Origin: a virus
Virus record (IMG/VR): IMGVR_UViG_3300035180_000343
Span: 62,001-126,000 of that record
Direction: 5' to 3' (one strand)
Length of the DNA stretch: 64,000 bases
The stretch's first letter is position 1. Each line of letters begins with the position of its first letter. The notes below the pieces were generated by a model. It made no database searches and had not been told where the DNA came from. It saw only the letters and a program-made list of their open reading frames with translations. The translations under genes and the position numbers were made by a program. Positions 42,990 to 49,480 of the stretch are shown here, piece after piece.

Positions 42990-43315
42990 ATATTTGATCC
43001 AGCCACTTCTGTTGCCAAGCAGGCTGGTCGCTCCGAGTCTTAAATCAGTCTGCAATTAAGCAGCCAGACGAACCTCATATGTTGCGTCGTTAGACGCTTC
43101 CACGTTTGCATTTACTTCATTTGCTTCTTCAACTATCACGGCTTCTGCGTTGCCGATTCTCCAGTTATCTTAATCATCGCCAATCGATTCCAATTCAGCC
43201 CCATCGGAAATACAGACAATTGCGTCTATACTTCTGATGAGGTTGGTGGAGCTGGAGAGACTCGAACTCTCTTCTTGTTCGACTTTCGATAACCTTCACC
43301 GAATTCTTTAAATCA
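42990..43315 (-). ncRNA. ssrA: Circularly permuted (two-piece) tmRNA
   Basis: Minus strand, 5' to 3'. An acceptor piece ends with T-arm GAGAG-TTCGAGT-CTCTC and CAGCTCC-A-CCA (CCA at 43244-43246). Then a 41-nt spacer (43203-43243). Then a coding piece starts GGGGCTGAATTGGAATCGAT at 43202. GGGGCTG pairs with CAGCTCC, including the G3-U70 wobble read by alanyl-tRNA synthetase. GATAAC in the coding piece pairs with GTTATC in the acceptor piece (P2). A pseudoknot-like CGGC/GCCG precedes the tag. The tag frame ends TYEVRLAA-stop (TAA at about 43061). A terminator follows. The 5' limit is approximate. Confidence 0.85.
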
Positions 43316-43385
43316 ATTTGGGCCAAAATACATCAGAGGATTTGGCGAAAAACGTTTTAATTGACAACCACGTACCAAAAACATA

Positions 43386-43775
43386 TTACTTCTCCAGGTA
43401 CTTTCTCCAAGGCTCGGGCATGTTACAATTTGAACCACACCGCTTAAAGAGTGGAGCAATATCTTTGTCATCGAATCCTGCCAAGCCACAACCTACCCTT
43501 GTGACCCAGAATTGAATGTGAGGGTTAGCAAGGGATGCATTAACGAAGTCATTGATGTGACCTCGAACTTTGTCGAACGAAAGACTCCGAATGTTTTCGT
43601 CTTTTGTTGGAATTGCTAGAGATTGTCCCACCAACCCTCGTCCAAGTCCACGCACGGCGCCGAATCGAAGTTGAGCTTCGAGTGCGGCACCTGCTCCGTG
43701 AATCCCGGCAAGGTTTGATCCGAACACGAAGATTTCTCCATTCTCTGGAGTTGTCATGTCTTTATGGTATTTCAT
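43386..43775 (-). CDS. Macro-domain-like phage protein
   Basis: 129 residues from ATG 43775. FVFGSNLAGIHGAGAALEA, GLGRGLVGQSLAIPTKD and VTRVGCGLAGF follow the A1S_2505-type phage family, which resembles macrodomains (glycine-rich ADP-ribose loops). It may bind or hydrolyse ADP-ribose-type ligands; activity is inference. Its ATG overlaps the stop of a 39-aa membrane protein (ATGA). Directly upstream of the tmRNA on the same strand. Confidence 0.65.
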   Translation of the reverse strand: MKYHKDMTTPENGEIFVFGSNLAGIHGAGAALEAQLRFGAVRGLGRGLVGQSLAIPTKDENIRSLSFDKVRGHINDFVNASLANPHIQFWVTRVGCGLAGFDDKDIAPLFKRCGSNCNMPEPWRKYLEK

Positions 43776-43891
43776 GATCCAGCCCCAATCAAAATTGTTC
43801 CGTTGATCTTCTCGAAAATCGTGATGACGACCAAAGCACACATCATCACACCACAAACAATCCCAATCACTCGATCTGTATTGATTTCCAT
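43772..43891 (-). CDS. Small single-span membrane protein, 39 aa
   Basis: MEINTDRVIGIVCGVMMC then ALVVITIFEKINGTILIGAGS. GGAG lies 9 nt upstream of the ATG at 43891. One clear membrane span. Coupled to the macro-like gene by ATGA. Function unknown. Confidence 0.6.
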   Translation of the reverse strand: MEINTDRVIGIVCGVMMCALVVITIFEKINGTILIGAGS

Positions 43892-43902
43892 TTTATTCTC
43901 CA

Positions 43903-44139
43903 TCAAAATTCGATTACTTCATAATTGTCAATGCAGCCATCTTCGCGATCGTCGAATCTCTTAACATTAATGTCAACGGAAAACTTTTCGAATGTGTCTC
44001 CGATTTGTTCGAGCAGTTTGTTGTAGCAGAAATCTTCAGACATGAGAACTGCTTCACCTTCATCTTCGGCAAATGTGATAGCACTGCCACCAAAATTCGA
44101 ACCGTAATCTGTGCTAAACTTCACTACATACGCGTTCAT
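43903..44139 (-). CDS. Small acidic hypothetical protein, 78 aa
   Basis: Start ATG 44139 with GGGGAAATAAA upstream: MNAYVVKFSTDYGSNFGG. Longer in-frame readings run through the antisense repeats of the neighbouring gene and are rejected. Resembles short T4 early acidic proteins in style only. Confidence 0.6.
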   Translation of the reverse strand: MNAYVVKFSTDYGSNFGGSAITFAEDEGEAVLMSEDFCYNKLLEQIGDTFEKFSVDINVKRFDDREDGCIDNYEVIEF

Positions 44140-44140
44140 T

Positions 44141-44509
44141 TTATTTCCCCTGAGCATTGCCAAGCATCCATGTATTGCCGAACACCTCGATATTGTCACC
44201 CACTTGGGCGATACCGCCGACATAGGCATTATCGCCCACCAGCGCATTGTCAAACACTGATGCATCGCCTCCCACCCATGCATCGCCTCCCACCCATGCA
44301 TTGTCGAACACGTGTGCATTGCCACCAACCAACGCGTTACCACTAACCCACGCATTGTCACCAACCCATGCGTTCCCTTTTTGGGACAAATTTGCTTCGG
44401 ACGCAATCCAGCCGCCAAGATCACCAGCCTTTACATTGCCGAAATCTTTAAGTGCTCTAATTTGGAACAGACCACAGTCGTTCTTGATATCCGTCAATTC
44501 ATATTTCAT
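44141..44509 (-). CDS. Hexapeptide beta-helix protein, paralogue family C copy 2
   Basis: 122 residues. Same cap as 33002-33400 (MKYELTDIKND, GDLGGWIASEANLS). About 11 repeats of WVGDNA/WVSGNA/VFDNA type follow, more regular than in copy 1. Behind repeated promoter copy 5. Left-handed beta-helix expected. Confidence 0.7.
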   Translation of the reverse strand: MKYELTDIKNDCGLFQIRALKDFGNVKAGDLGGWIASEANLSQKGNAWVGDNAWVSGNALVGGNAHVFDNAWVGGDAWVGGDASVFDNALVGDNAYVGGIAQVGDNIEVFGNTWMLGNAQGK

Positions 44510-44546
44510 TTTCGTTTCTCCTTCACTGTTTATACACTATGAACAA

Positions 44547-44575
44547 ATTATATAAGAAGTCCGAAAGAATGTCAA
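44547..44575 (-). promoter_or_regulatory. Repeated early promoter, copy 5
   Basis: TTGACA, 17 bp, TATAAT on the minus strand. Confidence 0.85.
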
Positions 44576-44589
44576 GAACTTTTTGATAG

Positions 44590-44633
44590 CCCACCCTAGA
44601 ATTTTCAAATAATTCTAATTTTTCTAGGGTGGG
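44590..44633 (-). other. Long stem-loop, possible terminator
   Basis: 12-bp stem CCCACCCTAGAA / TTCTAGGGTGGG with A/T loop, between the stop at 44644 and promoter copy 5. No U-run, so termination is uncertain. Confidence 0.5.
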
Positions 44634-44643
44634 TTGATAAGGA

Positions 44644-44952
44644 TTAAAGCGTTGTTCGTTCTAAAGAATGTTCGATGAAGTCGAGCGCGTTCTCTATTGC
44701 GACAAGTTGATGTCGAAGTTCAGAAAACAGTGGAGGATATTCTTCTGGGAGAATGTGATCTTTCTCTTTAAATGGTGGAATGTTAGATGCCATTACTGGA
44801 TACAACTTTACGTTCACCGATTCTGCAAGGCGTTCTGCTCTTTGAACTATATGTTTTGCTAATGCTACTACATCTGTTGCCACTGATGAGTGTTCAACTG
44901 TCTCGAGACTCTCTTGATGATTGCGGAAAGTCGTATTAATTTTCTGATTCAT
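44644..44952 (-). CDS. Hypothetical protein, 102 aa
   Basis: Start ATG 44952 (AAAGGAG upstream): MNQKINTTFRNHQESLE. Helical with a C-terminal ELRHQLVAIENALDFIEHSL. Function unknown; resembles small phage helical proteins. Confidence 0.6.
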   Translation of the reverse strand: MNQKINTTFRNHQESLETVEHSSVATDVVALAKHIVQRAERLAESVNVKLYPVMASNIPPFKEKDHILPEEYPPLFSELRHQLVAIENALDFIEHSLERTTL

Positions 44953-44984
44953 TCTATTTTCTCCTTTACTTGTTTTCATCATTA

Positions 44985-45266
44985 TTACACAACGATATAC
45001 CAGTCTTCTGAAAGCATATCTGTCTGACTGGCAAGCCAACCTGGCAGCATCGCCTGGCGCCCATTCGAGTCAACAGTCCACATATCAATATGCGGCAGAA
45101 TTTCACAACTATCTGTTTGTAAGGCATCGTGGTATGGGGTTCCTTCTTTCAACCTCGCATCCTTCGTTCCTGGAACAAGAATAAGCCACATGCCCTTTCC
45201 GTTCCATCCGACGCGAGAAACTTTCTCGCCGGATTTAAGTGCTTCAATGGCTTCGCCAAAGTTCAT
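44985..45266 (-). CDS. Tad2-like (DUF2829) anti-Thoeris protein
   Basis: 93 residues from MNFGEAIEALKSGEKVSR. It has the family hallmarks: ALKxGxxVxRxGWNGKGM, LVPGTKD and PGWLASQTDMLSEDWYIV. Characterised Tad2 proteins sequester the cyclic ADP-ribose signal of Thoeris defence. Start at 45266 is chosen because AAGGAA is spaced 8 nt. It lies in the accessory zone, 1.2 kb from the macro-like gene, which may also handle NAD-derived ligands. Confidence 0.75.
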   Translation of the reverse strand: MNFGEAIEALKSGEKVSRVGWNGKGMWLILVPGTKDARLKEGTPYHDALQTDSCEILPHIDMWTVDSNGRQAMLPGWLASQTDMLSEDWYIVV

Positions 45267-45328
45267 ATTCATTTCCTTTACGGTATGTTCCCTGAGTGGG
45301 CAGGGGGCTAACCCATTTTGTAAATTCA

Positions 45329-46402
45329 TTACGACCTTCTAAGGTACTTGAGCCAAATACGTTCAGATTGATTAACAAAACTTTTCAAGTAGAATCGTTC
45401 GACTGTAACATTTACTGGTTTCATCGCCCAAACAATCCTCATTTTACACGAGATATCATCGGAATCGTTAGGAGATGCATTGAACATTGGCGCGGCCCAT
45501 TTAACCTCATTCCCAGTTACAATTGGCACGCCAGCAGTAACCATATCAGCGGCAATGATGTTGAAGGTCTCACTGAAGTTCACTTGCAACCCGATGTCAA
45601 TTTTAGAAGAAATCAATTTCATAAACTGTTCATGTGGCATCCATGGATGCTCAATAAGTTTGTGACCATTAACACTAAGTCTAACAAAAAGTTCTCGAAG
45701 ATTCTTTAGAATTGGATCTCCGTTGCCTTCTACTCGATTGCCATTGATATGGAAATGTAACTTTTTACCAATACGCCGTGCAAACTTTAAAGCAGCCACT
45801 GCTTGTAGTAGTTGATTCTTCAATGGACGAACAGCACCGAAACATCCAACCGAAACATAGTCTTTAGAAGAATCATATTTCTTTATTGGAAGAGGGGAAC
45901 TAATGTCATAGTAATTGGGGAGGAATACAACCTTTTCTTTCACTTTATGGGACGGCCATCCAAAATGATGACCAATCAAGAACTCAAGCTCTTCTTGTAT
46001 GACATCCGAGTTCCCCGAAACCGAAACATTAGGATGCTCAACAAATCGGAATAACCAATTCATTGCAATTCCTTCGGTTGCTACGAATGGAACTTCCGAG
46101 TGAAACCTAATGATCCATTTTACATTGGGGTGCAGTTTTGTCAGCACTTCGAATTTCTCTGGCACTACCCAAAGAGCTTCAATTATTACATGAGTTGGGC
46201 GAAATTCTGTTACAACTTTATCAATTGAATTATTATCCTCTACCACGGCAAGCTCAGAGCATATACCATTTTTTAATAGCATATCTTTTACAAACCGAGC
46301 CGAGTTTAGTAGACCCGTTGAGACTCCCGAATGTGAATAGGATTCATGTTGGCTGTAATCTTCACGACGTTTGCAAATAAATAAAACTCTTTTACTTTTC
46401 AT
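45329..46402 (-). CDS. Glycosyltransferase (GT4-like)
   Basis: 357 residues, two Rossmann halves. N-half: VSTGLLNSARFVKDML. C-half: VGCFGAVRPLKNQLLQAV (the GRxxxxKN-type donor site) and IGLQVNFSETFNIIAADMVTAGVPIV (the ExFG-type motif, here ETFN). Transfers a sugar from an NDP-sugar; acceptor unknown. In a phage with modified DNA, base glycosylation is possible, but protein or surface glycosylation is equally so. Confidence 0.75.
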   Translation of the reverse strand: MKSKRVLFICKRREDYSQHESYSHSGVSTGLLNSARFVKDMLLKNGICSELAVVEDNNSIDKVVTEFRPTHVIIEALWVVPEKFEVLTKLHPNVKWIIRFHSEVPFVATEGIAMNWLFRFVEHPNVSVSGNSDVIQEELEFLIGHHFGWPSHKVKEKVVFLPNYYDISSPLPIKKYDSSKDYVSVGCFGAVRPLKNQLLQAVAALKFARRIGKKLHFHINGNRVEGNGDPILKNLRELFVRLSVNGHKLIEHPWMPHEQFMKLISSKIDIGLQVNFSETFNIIAADMVTAGVPIVTGNEVKWAAPMFNASPNDSDDISCKMRIVWAMKPVNVTVERFYLKSFVNQSERIWLKYLRRS

Positions 46403-46408
46403 CTTGTG

Positions 46409-46561
46409 TTCTCCATCGAACCATTTTAGTCAACTACCACGCCCTAAAGGACGTAGCTTGCCCACTCCCATGACCAACCAACACATCAGCATTGGATCTC
46501 TCGATTTTACTAGTCATTTTCTGTAGGGCCGATGGGATTTCTAGTCCCAAGTCGCCTGTTG
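46409..46561 (-). ncRNA. Candidate solo omega-RNA 1
   Basis: Right-end and tnpB 3' sequence only, behind TTGTCA-16-TATAGT. Scaffold stems GTCGC..GGCGAC and GGGACTAGAAATCCC are kept; guide would be 46428 downward (taaaatggttcgatgg). Transcription is inference. Confidence 0.4.
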
Positions 46562-46714
46562 CTTGCGACTATACTACTTCTAGTTACTTTGACAAAATCA
46601 TTTCACTAGGTAAAATGTAATAATTTGGTTCTCGTCATTACATGGTTATTTATACAAATTAAAAGCACGCCTTATATCCCTGGCCTGAAGGCCAAGGTTT
46701 TACGGCACCATCTG
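46429..46714 (-). mobile_element. Internally deleted tnpB element 4 (non-autonomous)
   Basis: About 286 bp in minus orientation. Left end CAGATGGTGCCGTAAAACC with the CTTGGCC hairpin, then a short AT-rich segment, then directly the last ~125 bp of tnpB and the right end GTGGTAGTTGAC. All catalytic coding sequence is gone. Its deletion junction matches element 5. Confidence 0.8.
46568..46595 (-). promoter_or_regulatory. Promoter candidate inside element 4
   Basis: TTGTCA, 16 bp, TATAGT on the minus strand, reading into the omega-RNA-like part. Confidence 0.5.
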
Positions 46715-46749
46715 ATAAGCAGGTTCATCGAGAACCCTTCGATATTTAT

Positions 46750-46790
46750 CAGATGGCGTCATAAAACCTTAGCCTTTAGATATGGCAGTT
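46750..46790 (+). mobile_element. Left-end remnant of a tnpB element
   Basis: CAGATGGCGTCATAAAACC directly after ATATTTAT, then TTAGCCTTTAG. Lies head-to-head with element 4; the rest is lost. The stop of the gene at 46769 falls inside it. Confidence 0.6.
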
Positions 46791-47098
46791 GGATTTTCAA
46801 AACAAATTTCAACGAGATGTTCTAATGTATTGATAAAATACTCGCCTTCGCCAATATACACATTAGGACTTTCTGTTTCTTGTTTGTTTCGATCATATAT
46901 AAACCACATCAGCCAATCGAAATTATTAGCGCCAATAACTTCTTTTAACAGATTATCCCTGTTATTCCAAAACGAATCTGGAACCAAGGTCAAAATGCTA
47001 TTATCTTCTCCGAATGCTTCACTAATTTTGTCGACGCGTTGGTTATAATCTTCAGTAGCCTGGACGTATTCTTTTACGATTTCCAAGAAGTTAGCCAT
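46769..47098 (-). CDS. Hypothetical protein with 3' end in a transposon remnant
   Basis: 109 residues, MANFLEIVKEYVQATEDY start, WLMWFIYDRNKQE in the middle. The last codons (NPTAISKG) are read within the left-end remnant at 46750-46790, so the original C-terminus may have been altered by the insertion. Function unknown. Confidence 0.6.
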   Translation of the reverse strand: MANFLEIVKEYVQATEDYNQRVDKISEAFGEDNSILTLVPDSFWNNRDNLLKEVIGANNFDWLMWFIYDRNKQETESPNVYIGEGEYFINTLEHLVEICFENPTAISKG

Positions 47099-47117
47099 TA
47101 CATCATCCTTTGATAAG

Positions 47118-47285
47118 TTAGTAGTTTTCTTTTGTAATACGATATTCCGAACCTTTATATTCTTCTTTCTTTTCTTTCAACAACTTATTAGCTTCTTCGA
47201 CTGTTAGGCACTGTTTATTGAAGAGAGTTTTGTATCCCTCTGCTACGATGACGTGCCATGTCTTCATATTGTGAGATGTTGCCAT
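47118..47285 (-). CDS. Small hypothetical protein, 55 aa
   Basis: ATG 47285 with AGGAG upstream; MATSHNMKTWHVIVAEGYK, then a charged LTVEEANKLLKEKKEE helix. Function unknown. Confidence 0.6.
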   Translation of the reverse strand: MATSHNMKTWHVIVAEGYKTLFNKQCLTVEEANKLLKEKKEEYKGSEYRITKENY

Positions 47286-47315
47286 TTTAGTTCTCCTATT
47301 TACTTCTATCTAGAA

Positions 47316-47389
47316 GGAGTCTAGGTGGATTCGAACCACCGACCTCGCGTTTATCAGATCGCGCGCTCTAACCACCGAGCTTCAGACTC
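47316..47389 (-). tRNA. tRNA-Ile (GAT), irregular anticodon arm
   Basis: Acceptor GAGTCTG / TAGACTC, D-arm GCTC..GAGC, T-arm GGTGG-TTCGAAT-CCACC. The CTGATAA loop gives anticodon GAT. The anticodon stem CGCGAT / ACGCG has one extra base on the 5' side, a bulge. No CCA encoded. Confidence 0.75.
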
Positions 47390-47397
47390 CTAAATTT

Positions 47398-47474
47398 TGG
47401 TGGGCCCGCACGGACTTGAACCGTGGACCAAAGGATTATGAGTCCTCTGCTCTAACCAACTGAGCTACAGGCCC
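47398..47474 (-). tRNA. tRNA-Ile2 or Met (anticodon CAT)
   Basis: 77-nt cloverleaf, GGGCCTG / CGGGCCC acceptor, CTCATAA loop, encoded CCA. The body resembles bacterial tRNA-Ile2 (lysidine CAU, reads AUA) more than elongator Met. Confidence 0.9.
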
Positions 47475-47475
47475 T

Positions 47476-47678
47476 AAATTTTGGCGGGCTATGGCCTCAA
47501 ACCCCGGCCCGTCGAATAAAAGAGTGTAGGTCAGGTCGCTATATCGTTCGGTGTGTTCCCAACCGGATAACGGATCGAAATCCCCGATTTCTACCAGCTA
47601 CATACTATGCGGCTGGCTACCCCGAACAAACGTCTTATATCGACGAATACCCCTCACTGCTACACTTAAAACTTCATT
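47476..47678. other. Spacer in tRNA cluster with tRNA-like structure
   Basis: About 200 bp with no gene. On the minus strand GTTCGG..CCGAAC encloses CCAGC..GCTGG and GAAATC..GATTTC hairpins, like a decayed or non-tRNA structured RNA. No standard anticodon or T-loop found. Confidence 0.3.
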
Positions 47679-47760
47679 GCACGGCCGAGTGGACTCGAAC
47701 CACCATACTCCAGTTACTCGGTTAACGTCCGCTTAGAAGGCGGATGAGATACGGCCGTGC
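47679..47760 (-). tRNA. tRNA-Arg-like (TCT) lacking a D-arm
   Basis: Acceptor ACGGCCG / CGGCCGT (extends to 9 bp), anticodon arm TCCGC-CTTCTAA-GCGGA, and T-arm with TTCGAGT. Only 7 nt (TATCTCA) link acceptor and anticodon stems, so there is no D-arm. The variable region is long with a GTTA/TAAC stem. Confidence 0.55.
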
Positions 47761-47811
47761 ATTAAAGTTTCATCAACTAACTTTTTGATGTTTCTTTAAC
47801 ATCACAAACAA

Positions 47812-47840
47812 ATTTTAACTTCTTTTTGTCGCGATGTCAA
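47812..47840 (-). promoter_or_regulatory. Repeated early promoter, copy 6 (tRNA cluster)
   Basis: TTGACA, 17 bp, TAAAAT on the minus strand, about 50 nt before the first tRNA. Confidence 0.7.
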
Positions 47841-47854
47841 GAACTTTTACGAAA

Positions 47855-48145
47855 TCACGCTTCTTCGAACAGTTCGTTAAATGTATCGGCGGTATATACG
47901 AAAAAGTTTCCATGCGCGTCTCGAACAACCCAATCACCTGGCTCGGCAATGTAGTATCCATCAAATGTCGGAATGAGGAGAACTTCATTGACCCATCTGG
48001 CATATCTTTTACTGTTAAATTTTGAATCAGCGAACAACCTCGAGTTAATCCAGTCTAACACCAAATAACTATCTGCGTCGTTGAGAAACTGTTGTGCCTC
48101 AATGAACTCCGGTTTTTTCCTAAATATTTTAACATTCACTGACAT
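47855..48145 (-). CDS. Conserved phage protein, KPxxIEA family copy 2
   Basis: 96 residues from MSVNVKIFRKKPEFIEAQQF (GGAG upstream). EPGDWVVRDAHGNFFVYTADTF matches the end of the family member at 9301-9570. Function unknown. Confidence 0.7.
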   Translation of the reverse strand: MSVNVKIFRKKPEFIEAQQFLNDADSYLVLDWINSRLFADSKFNSKRYARWVNEVLLIPTFDGYYIAEPGDWVVRDAHGNFFVYTADTFNELFEEA

Positions 48146-48159
48146 TTTAATCTCCAAAT

Positions 48160-48294
48160 TTACTTCACTTCAAGAAATCGAACCTTGAATCCAGAATCTT
48201 GCATTTCATTAGCAAACTTCAACGCCGATTCCTCAGATTTAAATGCACGAAAATCAACCATAACCGAATCCACAAACACTATAACTTTAAACAT
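48160..48294 (-). CDS. Small hypothetical protein, 44 aa
   Basis: ATG 48294 preceded by GAAGGAG; MFKVIVFVDSVMVDFRAFK start, EESALKFANEMQDSG helix. Beta-alpha-beta size; function unknown. Confidence 0.6.
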   Translation of the reverse strand: MFKVIVFVDSVMVDFRAFKSEESALKFANEMQDSGFKVRFLEVK

Positions 48295-48339
48295 CTTGTT
48301 CTCCTTCACTGTTTAACCACACTATGAACAAATTGTTAG

Positions 48340-48361
48340 AATTCCGAGCTGAAGCTCGGAA
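48340..48361 (-). terminator. Hairpin after the 91-aa gene
   Basis: ATTCCGAGC-TTCA-GCTCGGAAT, 9-bp stem just downstream of the stop at 48367; weak U content after it. Confidence 0.6.
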
Positions 48362-48366
48362 TAAAA

Positions 48367-48642
48367 TTAGATGTAAACTAAACCGGATACGAGGACATAC
48401 CCGAAATATGGATCAAAATAGGAAATGATAAAAGCAAAAGAACGATCGTTGGGGGAGGGAACCCAGGCCCGAACCTCATAGGTAGACTTCTCAATGAGGT
48501 TGGGGTCTTCGCCAGCAGTAGAAGCCATCCAACGTTCAAACGCCAGAGCAACAGACTCTCCAGTGATTTTGGGAGCTTCAAAATCGAACGTGCCAGACTC
48601 GCCGGTACCAGAATCAGTAAAAACAACACGAGCGTTAATCAT
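48367..48642 (-). CDS. Hypothetical protein, 91 aa
   Basis: Start ATG 48642 (AAGGAG upstream): MINARVVFTDSGTGESGTFD. Mixed beta; IEKSTYEVRAWVPSP in the middle, aromatic C-terminus. Function unknown. Confidence 0.6.
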   Translation of the reverse strand: MINARVVFTDSGTGESGTFDFEAPKITGESVALAFERWMASTAGEDPNLIEKSTYEVRAWVPSPNDRSFAFIISYFDPYFGYVLVSGLVYI

Positions 48643-48708
48643 GATATTCTCCTTTTCTTTTGTTTGCATCGTATTTCCTTCGTCGCGGTTTAACTACACT
48701 ATGAACAA

Positions 48709-48737
48709 ATTATATAAGAAGTCCAAAAGAATGTCAA
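48709..48737 (-). promoter_or_regulatory. Repeated early promoter, copy 7
   Basis: TTGACA, 17 bp, TATAAT on the minus strand. Confidence 0.85.
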
Positions 48738-48931
48738 GAACTTTTTAACAAATCGGACAAAATTCTTTGAATAGTCAACAATTCTTCAATTGCCTTTTTG
48801 TTAAACCCGTTCCGATTAGGTCGATCGGCAATGACCAACGAGTTCAAATATTGGTCACAGAGATCAGACGGCCAAAGCAACTTTAATGCCTCGATTACAT
48901 GAGGATATTTCTTTTCCAATTCACTACACAT
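48734..48931 (-). CDS. Small hypothetical protein, 65 aa
   Basis: MCSELEKKYPHVIEALKLLW start (AGGA upstream), IEELLTIQRILSDLL end; all-helical. Its 3' end overlaps the -35 box of promoter copy 7. Function unknown. Confidence 0.55.
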   Translation of the reverse strand: MCSELEKKYPHVIEALKLLWPSDLCDQYLNSLVIADRPNRNGFNKKAIEELLTIQRILSDLLKSS

Positions 48932-48945
48932 TTTAATCCTGACAA

Positions 48946-49152
48946 TCAAAACAATTTTAGGTTTTCTCGGATGACATCAATTTCGGCATATTTGTTGAAC
49001 ACTCCGAGGAATTCGTTAGGATAGTCGTTGACCATCAAATTGAACTTCAATGTTTCGGACGTTGGAAAAGATGATACAACCCCATTGACCTTGAATACTG
49101 CAATGTTCCCAAATTGCGTCTTTTTAACGATATCGTGCACAGTTTCGCTCAT
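48946..49152 (-). CDS. Small hypothetical protein, 68 aa
   Basis: MSETVHDIVKKTQFGNIAVF start; beta-rich middle. Good AGGAG site. Function unknown. Confidence 0.6.
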   Translation of the reverse strand: MSETVHDIVKKTQFGNIAVFKVNGVVSSFPTSETLKFNLMVNDYPNEFLGVFNKYAEIDVIRENLKLF

Positions 49153-49179
49153 TTTGCTTCTCCTCTTTGTTTAAAATAG

Positions 49180-49470
49180 TTACCGCCACCCTATCTGCCG
49201 CATGATTTTGACGTCACATCGACAAACTGGATCATATACCCATTCTTCACGATACACAGGAATTGGTTCTCGGTATTGAGGCTCATAGTAGATTGTTTGT
49301 GGTGGCTGTTGATACTGTGGAGGTTGAACTGAACGAGATTGGTTCAAGTCGTACCCGAGAATTCCACCGATAATAGCGGGCGCAACCCAACCGCCGTGAC
49401 CGAACCCATGCTCAGCGTGAGCAGTAAACGATATAGCCATTAAGGCAGCAGCAATCAATGTAGATTTCAT
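49180..49470 (-). CDS. Secreted/periplasmic small protein
   Basis: 96 residues. Signal peptide MKSTLIAAALMAISFTAHA with an AHA cleavage box before EHGFGHGG. Then a short glycine-zipper-like APAIIGGILGYDL, a Gln/Pro/Tyr-rich stretch and two Cys (PVCRCDV). A phage-coded exported protein of this kind could act at the envelope, for example in superinfection exclusion; that is inference. Confidence 0.7.
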   Translation of the reverse strand: MKSTLIAAALMAISFTAHAEHGFGHGGWVAPAIIGGILGYDLNQSRSVQPPQYQQPPQTIYYEPQYREPIPVYREEWVYDPVCRCDVKIMRQIGWR

Positions 49471-49480
49471 TTTTGTTCTC

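Noticed and set aside
43244-43271. An ordinary tRNA at the CCA-ending T-arm
   Set aside because: There is no 5' half upstream; the matching acceptor strand lies downstream, which identifies a permuted tmRNA.
43903-44424. A 173-residue reading of the gene ending at 43903
   Set aside because: The first 95 residues are antisense-frame shadows of the repeat gene 44141-44509; GGGG-ATG at 44139 gives the real 78-aa protein.
45329-46402. T4-type DNA beta- or alpha-glucosyltransferase
   Set aside because: Motifs fit general GT4 enzymes; nothing specific for hydroxymethylcytosine, and no dCMP hydroxymethylase is in the window.
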